Assembly (NCBI GenBank): GCA_963814905.1
Contig: CAWFEM010000013.1
Location: 124,001-188,000, forward strand
DNA: 64,000 bases
From: DASWJZ01 sp963814905
Lineage (GTDB): Bacteria; Pseudomonadota; Alphaproteobacteria; Rhizobiales; Afifellaceae
Direction of reading: 5' to 3'
Positions 37,024-45,554 of the stretch are shown in pieces (positions within the stretch are counted from its first letter, which is position 1; each line of letters begins with the position of its first letter). The notes beneath the pieces are model-generated. The model did not search any database and had not been told where the DNA came from. It was given only the letters and a program-made list of their open reading frames with translations. The translations under genes were made by a program, and so were the position numbers.

Positions 37024-38222
37024 CAGCGAGCACCCCCGACGGCCTTCACGATCTTTTGCGCGGCGTCGTCGAGATCGTTCGCCGCCATAACGTCCAGTCC
37101 GCTGTCGTTCAGGATGCGCTTGCCCGCATCGACGTTCGTGCCTTCGAGCCGCACCACGAGCGGCACCTTGAGCCCGACCTCCTTCACCGCGGCCACCACC
37201 CCTTCCGCGATCACGTCGCAGCGCATGATGCCGCCGAAGATGTTGACCAGGATGCCCTTCACGTTCGGATCGGCGGTGATGATCTTGAAGGCCGCCGTCA
37301 CCTTGTCCTTCGAGGCGCCGCCGCCGACGTCGAGGAAGTTCGCCGGCTCGCTGCCGTACAACTTAATAATGTCCATGGTGGCCATGGCGAGGCCCGCACC
37401 GTTCACCATGCAGCCGATCGCCCCGTCGAGCGCCACGTAGGAGAGGTCGTATTTAGAGGCCTCGATCTCCTTCGGGTCCTCCTCCGTCTCGTCGCGCAGC
37501 GACTGGATGTCGGGATGCCGGAAGAGCGCGTTGTTGTCGAAGGAGACCTTGGCATCGAGCACCCGCACATGCCCGTCCTTCATGACGATGAGCGGGTTGA
37601 TCTCAAGCAGGCTCATGTCCTTCTCGACGAAGGCCTTGTAGAGCGCCGTGAAGAGCGCCTTCGCCTCGTCCACCGCGGGGCCTTCGAGCTTCAGCGCTTT
37701 GGCGAGATTGTCGGCATCCTTCTCGGTGACACCCGTCTCCGGATCGATCGCCACGGTGACGATGCGCTCCGGCGTCGCCGCCGCGACTGTCTCGATGTCG
37801 ACACCGCCTTCAGTGGAGGCGACAAAGGCGACACGGCCGACGGAGCGATCGACAAGCAGCGAGAGATAAAGCTCGCGCGCAATGTCGGCGCCGTCTTCGA
37901 CGTAGAGCCGGTTGACGCGCTTGCCGGAGGGACCTGTCTGCTTGGTGACCAAGGTGTTACCGAGCATTTCCTTGGCGGCGGCGACCACCTCGTCGACGCT
38001 TTTGGCGATGCGCACGCCGCCTTTCGCGTCCGGCCCGAGCTCCTTGAAGCGTCCTTTGCCGCGTCCGCCAGCATGGATCTGCGTCTTGACGACGTAGACC
38101 GGTCCGGGAAGCTTCGAGGCCGCGGCACGCGCCTCATTCGCATCGGTGATCATCACGCCCTCGGCCACGGGTGCGCCGTAGGCCTTGAGGATCGCCTTGG
38201 CCTGGTACTCGTGAATGTTCAT
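37023..38222 (-). CDS. sucC: Succinyl-CoA ligase beta subunit
   Basis: 399 aa with an ATP-grasp nucleotide-binding domain: MNIHEYQAKAILKAYGAPVAEG, VKTQIHAGGRGKG, and the later DVGGGASKDKVTAAFKII with VNIFGGIMRCDVIAEG. Full length and standard order in mdh-sucC-sucD-sucA-sucB. Confidence 0.97.
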   Translation of the reverse strand: MNIHEYQAKAILKAYGAPVAEGVMITDANEARAAASKLPGPVYVVKTQIHAGGRGKGRFKELGPDAKGGVRIAKSVDEVVAAAKEMLGNTLVTKQTGPSGKRVNRLYVEDGADIARELYLSLLVDRSVGRVAFVASTEGGVDIETVAAATPERIVTVAIDPETGVTEKDADNLAKALKLEGPAVDEAKALFTALYKAFVEKDMSLLEINPLIVMKDGHVRVLDAKVSFDNNALFRHPDIQSLRDETEEDPKEIEASKYDLSYVALDGAIGCMVNGAGLAMATMDIIKLYGSEPANFLDVGGGASKDKVTAAFKIITADPNVKGILVNIFGGIMRCDVIAEGVVAAVKEVGLKVPLVVRLEGTNVDAGKRILNDSGLDVMAANDLDDAAQKIVKAVGGAR

Positions 38223-38250
38223 CGCAGGACCGCCGAAGGTGGGAGGACGT

Positions 38251-39213
38251 CTAGGCTAGAGCGGGCTGGATGCGCGTGCACGCCTGGCACAACGTCTGCA
38301 CCGCCTCCACCGACTTGTCGAACATGGCCCGTTCGCTGCGGTCGAGATCGATCTCGATGATGCGCTCCACGCCGCCGGCGCCGATGACGCTCGGGACGCC
38401 GACATAGAGATTGTCGAGACCGTACTGGCCCTGCAGCCGCGCCGCACAGGGAAGCACCCGCTTCTTGTCCTTGAGATAGGATTCCGCCATCGCGATGACC
38501 GAGGCGGCAGGCGCGTAGAAAGCGGACCCGGTCTTCAGGAGGCCGACGATCTCGGCACCCCCGTCGCGCGTGCGCTGCACGATCGCATCCAAACGCTTCT
38601 CCGTGATCCAGCCCATTTTTACGAGGTCGGGCAACGGGATACCGGCGACTGCGGAATAGCGCACCAAGGGCACCATGGTGTCGCCGTGCCCGCCCAGCAC
38701 AAAAGCCGTCACGTCTTCCACGGAGACGTTGAACTCTTGCGCGAGGAAGTAGCGGAAGCGGGAAGAGTCGAGCACGCCCGCCATGCCGACCACCATGGAG
38801 GGCGGCAGACCGGAGAACTTCTGCAGCGCCCACACCATCGCGTCGAGCGGGTTGGTGACGCAGATGACGAAAGCCTCGCCGGCATATTTGCGGATGCCTG
38901 CGCCGACCTGCTCCATGACCTTCAAATTGATCTCGAGAAGATCGTCGCGGCTCATGCCCGGCTTGCGCGGCACGCCCGCCGTCACCACGACGACGTCGGC
39001 GCCTTTGATCGCTTCGTAGGATTGCGCGCCGGCGTAACGTACATCGTAACCGTCGACGGGAGACGACTGCGCGATGTCGAGCGCCTTGCCGTCGGGTATG
39101 CCCTCTTGAATGTCGAAGAGGACGACGTCTGCGAGTTCTTTCAGTCCGATGAGATGAGCAAGCGTCCCACCAATCTGACCGGCGCCGATGAGCGCGATTT
39201 TCTTCCGCCCCAT
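38251..39213 (-). CDS. mdh: Malate dehydrogenase
   Basis: 320 aa LDH-like NAD-dependent malate dehydrogenase. The NAD motif is IGAGQIGGTLAHL. The substrate-loop arginines lie in VPRKPGMSRDD, and the catalytic histidine in VLGGHGDTMVPL. It is the first gene of the TCA run, 28 bases before sucC. The ATG at 39213 follows a GGAAGG box. Confidence 0.97.
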   Translation of the reverse strand: MGRKKIALIGAGQIGGTLAHLIGLKELADVVLFDIQEGIPDGKALDIAQSSPVDGYDVRYAGAQSYEAIKGADVVVVTAGVPRKPGMSRDDLLEINLKVMEQVGAGIRKYAGEAFVICVTNPLDAMVWALQKFSGLPPSMVVGMAGVLDSSRFRYFLAQEFNVSVEDVTAFVLGGHGDTMVPLVRYSAVAGIPLPDLVKMGWITEKRLDAIVQRTRDGGAEIVGLLKTGSAFYAPAASVIAMAESYLKDKKRVLPCAARLQGQYGLDNLYVGVPSVIGAGGVERIIEIDLDRSERAMFDKSVEAVQTLCQACTRIQPALA

Positions 39214-39407
39214 GACATGCCTTCCATGACGTCGCTGAAAAAATGTGTGGATGCGCGCGGGTGACTACCGCGATTGACCGACTCAGGCAAGCATGACGCG
39301 GTTGTAGAAATCTTAGGGCTCATGCGACTCAGCACTTACGCATTGATTGCGTCTTTGCTACCGTTGCGTCTGGCCGATTGATGAGTCGGCCATTAGGGGA
39401 GACCACT

Positions 39408-39608
39408 ATGGCCAAAGCAACGACGCGCAGAAAATCTTCTGGCACGCCGAAGCGCAGAACCGTAGCGGCCAAGAAGGCCACTGCGAAGAAAGCGAAGAAG
39501 CCTGCGAAGAAGGCTGCGAAGAAGACAGTGAAGAAGGCGGCGAAGAAGCCCGCCAAGAAGACCGTGAAGAAGGCGGCGAAAAAGAAGAAGGCCGCGAAGA
39601 AGAAGTAG
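39408..39608 (+). CDS. Lysine/alanine-rich histone-H1-like protein
   Basis: 66 aa, about half lysine, built from repeats such as AKKAAKK and VKKAAKKPAKKT after a short head MAKATTRRKSSGTPKRR. It resembles the C-terminal tail of eukaryotic H1 and bacterial HupB/AlgP/Hc1-type tails. Nonspecific nucleic-acid binding is expected from composition. The ATG at 39408 follows a GGGGAGA box; a strong terminator follows. Confidence 0.75.
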   Translation: MAKATTRRKSSGTPKRRTVAAKKATAKKAKKPAKKAAKKTVKKAAKKPAKKTVKKAAKKKKAAKKK

Positions 39609-39631
39609 CGCCTTCCAATTCGCTCACTTCA

Positions 39632-39668
39632 AAGGCCCAGGCCTAACCGCCTGGGCCTTCTTCATTTT
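39632..39668 (+). terminator. Intrinsic terminator of the H1-like gene
   Basis: AAGGCCCAGGC (39632-39642), six-base loop, GCCTGGGCCTT (39649-39659), then a T-rich tail that overlaps the 3' end of the convergent zapE gene. Confidence 0.85.
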
Positions 39669-40867
39669 TCGGACGCGCCCGCGCCAGCCTTCAGCGCCCT
39701 CGCAGCAGCCGCGACACCCGCTCCCTCCCAATAAGAATCCGATCGCATCTCGATCAGTCGCGATGCCGTGCGCGCGAACTCGAACGTCTCCGCCCCATCC
39801 GTTCCTTGCCATAGCAAATGCGGCTCCGCTTCGGCGGAAACGATCAAGCGCACGCCCTTGTCGTAGAGCGTGTCGATGAGATTGATGAGCCGCTTCACCT
39901 CGTTGCGACGCGCCGCGGAGAGAATCGGTATGTCGGCCACGATGAGGACCGAAAAAGTGTCGGCGACCGTCCGATAATCCCCCGCCCCGAGCGGTCGTCC
40001 ACAGAGATCATCAAAAGAAAATCGGGCCACCGAGCCCGCCGCCGCCGGCACGAGGATCGTCCGGCCCCTGTTTTGGAGCTCCCGCGGAGTGCCGTCCGAG
40101 CCTCCGCTGAGGCGACGAAAATGCGCATCGAGGCAGGCGTCGGCTGCCGGTCCGAGCGGCGATACGTAGCGCGGCTCGCTGCCGGCGGCGTCGAGCCGAT
40201 AGTCGCGCGGCGCGTCGAGATGGAAGATCTTCATGTGCGCCTTCAGCAGCGCGATGAAGGGGAGAAAGAGAGCGCGATTCAAACCGTCCTTGTAGAGATC
40301 GTCCGGAGCGACGTTGGTCGTGGCGACCACGACCACGTTCCGCGCGAAGAGCTTCTCGAAAAGACGACCGAGGATCATCGCGTCGGCGATATCGTAGACG
40401 GCGAACTCGTCGAAGCAGAGAAGCGTCATCTCTGCGGCAAGTGCCTCGGCGACGATTGCGATCGGCTCGCCATTCTTCCCGCCGCTCTTCGATCTTGTGT
40501 TCGCGCCAGAGATGGAACCGAGGTGGGGCGCGGAGCGGGCGGCGGCAATTCGGTCGTGCACATCGGCCATGAACTCGTGGAAGTGGGCGCGCCGTTTCGC
40601 CTTCACCGGCGCAGCCTCGAAGAAGAGGTCCATGAGCAGCGTCTTCCCGCGCCCGACGCTGCCCCAGATATAGAGGCCGCGCGGCGGTTCGGCTTTTGCG
40701 CTTCCGCGCAGCCAGCCCAGCAGACCGCCGCGTGTCTTGCGTGGCTTCGCTCGAAGCCCCTCGGCCAGCGCGTCGAGCGCGTCGGCGAGCGCAAACTGGG
40801 CAGCGTCCGGCATGAGGTCGCCGGAGCGCGCCATCGCTTCGTAACGCCGCCGCACGGTGTCCGACAT
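39662..40867 (-). CDS. zapE: Cell division protein ZapE (AFG1-type ATPase)
   Basis: 401 aa. ZapE is an ATPase that in E. coli acts at the FtsZ ring; the related mitochondrial AFG1/LACE1 handles membrane proteins. Walker A is GSVGRGKTLLMDLFFEA and Walker B is LLCFDEFAVYDIADAM, with VVATTNVAPDDLYKDGLNR further on. Full length. It lies about 70 bases downstream of the Omp19-like gene on the same strand. Confidence 0.93.
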   Translation of the reverse strand: MSDTVRRRYEAMARSGDLMPDAAQFALADALDALAEGLRAKPRKTRGGLLGWLRGSAKAEPPRGLYIWGSVGRGKTLLMDLFFEAAPVKAKRRAHFHEFMADVHDRIAAARSAPHLGSISGANTRSKSGGKNGEPIAIVAEALAAEMTLLCFDEFAVYDIADAMILGRLFEKLFARNVVVVATTNVAPDDLYKDGLNRALFLPFIALLKAHMKIFHLDAPRDYRLDAAGSEPRYVSPLGPAADACLDAHFRRLSGGSDGTPRELQNRGRTILVPAAAGSVARFSFDDLCGRPLGAGDYRTVADTFSVLIVADIPILSAARRNEVKRLINLIDTLYDKGVRLIVSAEAEPHLLWQGTDGAETFEFARTASRLIEMRSDSYWEGAGVAAAARALKAGAGASEK

Positions 40868-40937
40868 GGGCGTCTTAGGGCTTAAGGATCGGATGCGTCG
40901 TGCGGGCTGGTGCGGCGACGAGCTCGCAAGCGCACGC

Positions 40938-41513
40938 TCAGCGCGACACGGTGATCGGCCCGCCGCCTTCCGTCTGCCCGGTGAACTGGGTCCTGGAAGA
41001 CGAATAGAGCCGCGCGACGGTGATGCCCGAGTCGTTCAGGAGCTGCACCTGCGTGCCTTCCATATTCCAGGCGGAGACCGTCTGCAGGCCGGGGCTGGCG
41101 CAATTGCGCGTCGAGGCACGGTAGCCGCCGGCCCAGGTCGTGAGCGTCATGAAGAGCTGGCAGTTGTCGGCGGGCGTCGTGATCGTCCAGCCGCCAAGGA
41201 GGTCGGTGCGGCCGAGCTGGCTGCTATCCATCGGTGGAGGCGGTGGCGGCTGCAACGCGCCCGTCTGCAGCGAGGGATCGAGCGCGGCGAGGCCGGAGGG
41301 AGACGGTGAGCCCTGCTCGCCGGGAGCGCCGTCCGGCGGCGGCAACGGTGCACCGGTCACAGTGCCGGCCGGCGCGGCGGCAAGCGGCTGCGGCGGGGGC
41401 GCAAGGGTGCTGCGCGCCTCGCCTCGGCCGAACGGATTCAGATTCATGCTGCAGCCGGCGACGAGCGCCGCTGTGATCCCCATTGTCAAAAAAGTGCGAA
41501 TGCGAACTGCCAT
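40938..41513 (-). CDS. Omp19-like lipoprotein with AprI/Inh protease-inhibitor domain
   Basis: 191 aa from ATG 41513. The lipoprotein signal peptide ends in a LVAGC lipobox. A proline/alanine-rich linker is followed by the C-terminal Inh beta-barrel (LLGGWTITTPADNCQLFMTL, the paired cysteines NC...NC, and the closing RLYSSSRTQFTGQTEGGGPITVSR). It resembles Brucella Omp19, an outer-membrane protease inhibitor. The inhibitory role is inferred from the family. Confidence 0.85.
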   Translation of the reverse strand: MAVRIRTFLTMGITAALVAGCSMNLNPFGRGEARSTLAPPPQPLAAAPAGTVTGAPLPPPDGAPGEQGSPSPSGLAALDPSLQTGALQPPPPPPMDSSQLGRTDLLGGWTITTPADNCQLFMTLTTWAGGYRASTRNCASPGLQTVSAWNMEGTQVQLLNDSGITVARLYSSSRTQFTGQTEGGGPITVSR

Positions 41514-41635
41514 GGTCTTCCCGTATCCTGGCCGGCGGCAGAACTGGCCACCAAGATTTTCCCCCAAATCCCGCGGGCTTGACCGCCTTACTTGCACGTC
41601 CTACGCCCATTGTCATCAACGGCGGATCGCTGCAG

Positions 41636-42523
41636 ATGTCTGACCTTAGAAATGTGGGGGAAGTGCGGTCCCCTACGCTAAAGATGACGGCGGCCCGCAA
41701 CGAGCATATAGCCGACGTTCTTATCGCGGAACGCGGCGCAAAGCTCGTCAATAGCCGCTTTTGGCCGCTTCTCAGGCCGCTTCTCTACAAGATTCTGCAC
41801 TACGAAGAAGCCGTCCGCATGGCCGACGAGATCGGTCCGCTGCCCGCCGCCCAGGCGATGAAGTATGTGAGCGATCTCCTTTCCATCGACCTCGACGTGG
41901 CCGGCCTCGACCGCATTCCGCCAAACGGCGCGGTGATCGTGGCGGCGAATCATCCCACCGGAATCGCCGACGGCGTCGCCGTCTACGACGCCATCACGCG
42001 GGTGCGGCCGGACATCGCCATCTTCACCAACCGCGACGCTCTGAGGATCAATCCGCGTCTTTCGGAATTCCTCATCCCGGTCGAGTGGCGCGAGGCCTTT
42101 CGCGACCGCCAGAAGATGCGCGAGACACTCGTGCTTTCCTCGCGCGCCTTCCGCGAGGGGAAGGCCGTCGTGCTTTTCCCGTCGGGCCGCATTGCATTCT
42201 GGAAGGACGGCCGGCTTAACGAACGCCCCTGGCTCAGTTCCGCGATCTCGCTGGCGCGCAAGCAGGGTGTTCCGATCGTGCCGATCAACGTGCAGTCACG
42301 GAACTCCGGCCTCTTCTACTGGTTCGGCAACTGGAATACCGAGCTTCGCGACATGACGGTGTTCCACGAGCTCCTGAACAAGCGCGGCAAGACCTTCCGC
42401 ATCCGCGTCGGGCCGCCCATCCCGCCGGAGCGCATCGCAGAGGGCGACGCGATGGAGATGACGCAGCGCCTGCAGGGGCACGTCGTCGACCGCCTCGCCG
42501 CCGATCCGAACGCTGCCTTCTAG
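41636..42523 (+). CDS. 1-acyl-glycerol-3-phosphate acyltransferase-like protein
   Basis: 295 aa from ATG 41636. A PlsC-type domain: the catalytic HX4D box in AANHPTGIADG, and the FPSGR motif (VVLFPSGRIAFWKDG), where family members usually have FPEG. The exact acceptor lipid is not known; both phospholipid and ornithine-lipid acyltransferases share this fold. Divergent from the Omp19-like gene. Confidence 0.83.
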   Translation: MSDLRNVGEVRSPTLKMTAARNEHIADVLIAERGAKLVNSRFWPLLRPLLYKILHYEEAVRMADEIGPLPAAQAMKYVSDLLSIDLDVAGLDRIPPNGAVIVAANHPTGIADGVAVYDAITRVRPDIAIFTNRDALRINPRLSEFLIPVEWREAFRDRQKMRETLVLSSRAFREGKAVVLFPSGRIAFWKDGRLNERPWLSSAISLARKQGVPIVPINVQSRNSGLFYWFGNWNTELRDMTVFHELLNKRGKTFRIRVGPPIPPERIAEGDAMEMTQRLQGHVVDRLAADPNAAF

Positions 42524-42595
42524 CTAGAGGGCGGCCCGCATCCGGCTGCTGCGCGGCCACCTTGTCCCAATCGGAAGGCTAAGGCGCCCCTCCCC

Positions 42596-43390
42596 TCACA
42601 TCACCGTCTTCAGCATTCCGCCGTCGACGAAATAGGTCGAGCCGACGGAGTAGGTCGCCTTGTCGGAGCACAAGAACACGAAGAAGTGCGCGAGCTCTTC
42701 CGCGCTCGCGAAGCGCTTGATCGTCGCGTGCTCGTCGGCGACCGACTGGAGATAGCCCTCCCAGTCGCCGCCGGTCTCCGCGGTGAGCTGCTTCGCGGTC
42801 TTGATCCAGTCCGGCGTCAGCACCAGGCCGGGATTGATGCAGTTCACGCGGATGTTGTCCTTCACGACCTCGGAGGCGAGCGTCTTGGAAAACATCATCA
42901 ACGCCGACTTCGTGACGTTGTAGATCGGCTCGTACCAGAGCGGCTGCGCGGCGCAGATGGAGGCGTTGTGCAGCACAACGCCGCCGCCGCGCTTCTTCAT
43001 CGCGGGCACAAGGCCGCGCGCGAGCCTGACCGCCGCCATGACATGCAGGTCCCAATAAGCCTGCCACTTGTCGTCCGGCGCCTCCATGATCGTCTCGTTG
43101 GAGCCGGTGCCGGCATTGTTGACGAGGATATCGGCGCCCTTGAACTTCTTCAGCGTCGCGGCGACGAGCGCGTCGCAGCCTTCGGCCGTCGCGACATCGC
43201 AGGCAACGCCAAGGGTCTTCACGCCGTGCTCCTTGGCGATGTGGCGCGCCGCCCTCTTGACGCGCTCCTCGCCGCGCGCCGCAAGCACGACATGCGCGCC
43301 CTCCGCCGCCAGGCCTTCGGCGACCGCGAGCCCGATGCCGACGCTCCCGCCGGTGATGACGGCGACCTTGTCCTTGAGACCCAGGTTCAT
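42596..43390 (-). CDS. Short-chain dehydrogenase/reductase
   Basis: 264 aa classical SDR: cofactor motif TGGSVGIGLAVAEG (residues about 14-27), NNAG (about 89), serine in the HNASI strand and the catalytic YNVTK. The sugar-locus setting suggests a polyol or sugar substrate, but the sequence alone does not show it. It is the last gene of the run that starts with the sugar-binding protein. Confidence 0.87.
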   Translation of the reverse strand: MNLGLKDKVAVITGGSVGIGLAVAEGLAAEGAHVVLAARGEERVKRAARHIAKEHGVKTLGVACDVATAEGCDALVAATLKKFKGADILVNNAGTGSNETIMEAPDDKWQAYWDLHVMAAVRLARGLVPAMKKRGGGVVLHNASICAAQPLWYEPIYNVTKSALMMFSKTLASEVVKDNIRVNCINPGLVLTPDWIKTAKQLTAETGGDWEGYLQSVADEHATIKRFASAEELAHFFVFLCSDKATYSVGSTYFVDGGMLKTVM

Positions 43391-43420
43391 GTTCCCCCTC
43401 CACTTTACCCCTACCTCATC

Positions 43421-43521
43421 GTCGTCATGCCCGGACTTGATCCGGGCATCTATTCCGTTGCGACGGAGACAGCCGCGAACGTCACGGAATGGATTGCCGG
43501 GTCAAGCCCGGCAATGACGAC
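43421..43521. repeat. 101-bp palindromic intergenic repeat, copy 2
   Basis: Begins GTCGTCATGCCCGGACTTGA and ends with the inverse GGCAATGACGAC, with inner CTATTCCG/CGGAATGG boxes. Same length and layout as the copy at 25553. It lies between the short-chain and xylitol-type dehydrogenase genes. Confidence 0.82.
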
Positions 43522-43568
43522 ATTTCTGATGAGCGGCGCGAGACAGCAACGCCCGTGGCCCTGTCCCG

Positions 43569-44606
43569 TTAGTCGTCCATCAGGATCTGCAGCTTCACGT
43601 CGGCGGGCCTGCCTTCCGCGGCGCGTTCGAAGGCCGCGATGCTCTTCTCGAAGGGAAACGTCTCGGTGATGAGCGGCTTCAGGTCGACCTTCCCCGACCC
43701 GATCAACGCGACGGAGCGATCGTATTGGTGCGCGTAGCGGAAGACCGACTCGATGCGAATCTCCTTGGTGGAGAGCCCGGATATGTCGAAAGCGATCGGG
43801 TCGACCGGAAGACCGACCACCACGATCGCGCCGCTCGGCCGTGGCAGCGCGGTGATGTTGTCCCACGCCTTGGGAGAGCCTGAGCACTCGAACACGACAT
43901 CGGCGCCCCAATCGTCGGTGACGCGCATGACCTCGGCGGCGAGGTCCTTCTCGCGGATATTGACCGGGATGACACCGGTGTAGCGCGCCGCGATGTCGAG
44001 CTTCGGCTGCGCCAGGTCGGCGACGATGGCGCGGGCGCAGCCGCCAGCGAGCGCCGCGATCGCCACCATCGTCCCGATCGGACCGGCGCCGATGACGACC
44101 GCGGTGTCGCCCGGCGTTATCCTCGCCTTGGTCGCCGCCTGCATGCCGACGGCGAAGGGCTCAACCATCGCCCCTTCCGCGAAGCTGACATTGTCGGGGA
44201 GCTTGAAGGTGTAGTTGGCGGGATGCACGACATAGGGCGTGAGCACGCCGTGGACCGGCGGCGTCGCCCAGAAGCGCACCGCCGGATCGACGTTGTACAT
44301 GCCGAGCCGGCTGGCGTGGGAGTTCGGATCGGGGATCCCGGGCTCCATGCAGACGCGGTCTCCGACCTTCAGCCTTTTGACGTTGCGCCCGACCTCGGTG
44401 ATGGTCCCCGCCGCTTCGTGCCCGAGCACCATCGGCGCCTTGACCACGAACGGACCGATCCGCCCGTGGGTGTAGTAATGCACGTCGCTGCCGCAGACGC
44501 CGACCGTGTGAATCTTCACCTTCACATCGTCGTCGCCGACCGCAAGCGGGAGATCGATGTCGCGGAGTGAGAGCTCTTTTTGGCGCTCAAGAACGAGTGC
44601 GCGCAT
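43569..44606 (-). CDS. NAD-dependent xylitol/sorbitol-type alcohol dehydrogenase
   Basis: 345 aa zinc-dependent medium-chain dehydrogenase. Catalytic-zinc residues are in VGVCGSDVHYY and VLGHEAAG, and the NAD motif is VIGAGPIGTMVAIAAL. The usual four-cysteine structural zinc loop is absent: that segment reads EPGIPDPNSHASRLG, as in rhizobial xylitol dehydrogenases. It would oxidise a pentitol to D-xylulose, which the nearby xylulokinase could use. The substrate is inferred from context. Confidence 0.85.
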   Translation of the reverse strand: MRALVLERQKELSLRDIDLPLAVGDDDVKVKIHTVGVCGSDVHYYTHGRIGPFVVKAPMVLGHEAAGTITEVGRNVKRLKVGDRVCMEPGIPDPNSHASRLGMYNVDPAVRFWATPPVHGVLTPYVVHPANYTFKLPDNVSFAEGAMVEPFAVGMQAATKARITPGDTAVVIGAGPIGTMVAIAALAGGCARAIVADLAQPKLDIAARYTGVIPVNIREKDLAAEVMRVTDDWGADVVFECSGSPKAWDNITALPRPSGAIVVVGLPVDPIAFDISGLSTKEIRIESVFRYAHQYDRSVALIGSGKVDLKPLITETFPFEKSIAAFERAAEGRPADVKLQILMDD

Positions 44607-44670
44607 TGAAGTCTTTCCTCTTCAGGGCCACGCCGCGCATGGACGTGAAGCCGTCTTGCCAATTCAGTAT

Positions 44671-44768
44671 GTCGTCATGCCATGGCTTGACCATGGCATC
44701 CATTCCGGAACGGTTGCAGCGGCGCTATCGTCGCGGAACGGGCAGAAGGATCAAGCCCGGCAATGCCG
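44671..44768. repeat. Palindromic intergenic repeat, copy 3 (right arm decayed)
   Basis: The left arm GTCGTCATGCCATGG...CATTCCG matches copies 1 and 2. The right arm keeps only GGATCAAGCCCGGCAATG. It abuts the stop codon of the transporter ATPase gene. Confidence 0.72.
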
Positions 44769-45554
44769 CTACGCCGCCATCTTCTCCGGCGGCTCCATGG
44801 CACCGGTCATGATCGCGACCGCGTCGGACATCGAATAGTCCTTCGGGTTGATGACGGCGATGCGCCGGCCGAGGCGATGGATGTGGATGCGGTCGGCGAC
44901 CTCGAAGACGTGCGGCATGTTGTGGCTGATGAGGACGATCGGTAGGCCGCGCCGCTTCACGTCGAGCATCAGTTCCAGGACACGCCGCAATTCCTTCACG
45001 CCAAGCGCAGCCGTCGGCTCGTCCATAATGACAACGCGGCTGCCGAAGGCGGTGGCGCGGACGACGGCGACGCCCTGGCGCTGACCTCCGGAGAGCGTCT
45101 CAACCTGCTGGTTGATGTTCTGGATGGTCATCAGCCCGAGCATCGACAGATGCTCGCGCGCCGCGCGGCGCATGGCGGCGCGGTCGAGAAGCCGCAGCCA
45201 TTGTCCGAGCGGGCCGGGCTTCCTGATCTCGCGGCCGAGATACATGTTCTCCGCAATCGACAGCGCCGGCGAGAGGGCAAGATTCTGGTAGACGGTCTCG
45301 ATGCCGACCGCTCGCGCCTCCATCGGTGTCCTGAAATGCACCTGCTTGCCGTCCATCAGCACTTCGCCGGCATCGGGGATGATGGCGCCGGCGAGCACCT
45401 TGATCAGGGTCGATTTGCCGGCGCCGTTGTCGCCGATGACGGCGAGGATTTCGTCGGGCTGAAGCTCGAAGTCGGCGTGGTCGAGTGCGACGACGCGGCC
45501 AAACCGCTTCACAAGGCCTCGGGCTTCGAGGACCGGGGTTGGGGAATCGCTCAT
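44769..45554 (-). CDS. Sugar ABC transporter ATP-binding protein (FrcA type)
   Basis: 261 aa with a single ABC domain: Walker A GDNGAGKSTLIKVL, signature LSGGQRQGVAVVRA, Walker B VVIMDEPTAALG, and H-loop VLISHNM. Most importers of this class carry two fused ABC domains of about 500 aa; the single-domain form matches FrcA of Sinorhizobium meliloti. The ATG at 45554 overlaps the permease stop (ATGA). Confidence 0.9.
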   Translation of the reverse strand: MSDSPTPVLEARGLVKRFGRVVALDHADFELQPDEILAVIGDNGAGKSTLIKVLAGAIIPDAGEVLMDGKQVHFRTPMEARAVGIETVYQNLALSPALSIAENMYLGREIRKPGPLGQWLRLLDRAAMRRAAREHLSMLGLMTIQNINQQVETLSGGQRQGVAVVRATAFGSRVVIMDEPTAALGVKELRRVLELMLDVKRRGLPIVLISHNMPHVFEVADRIHIHRLGRRIAVINPKDYSMSDAVAIMTGAMEPPEKMAA

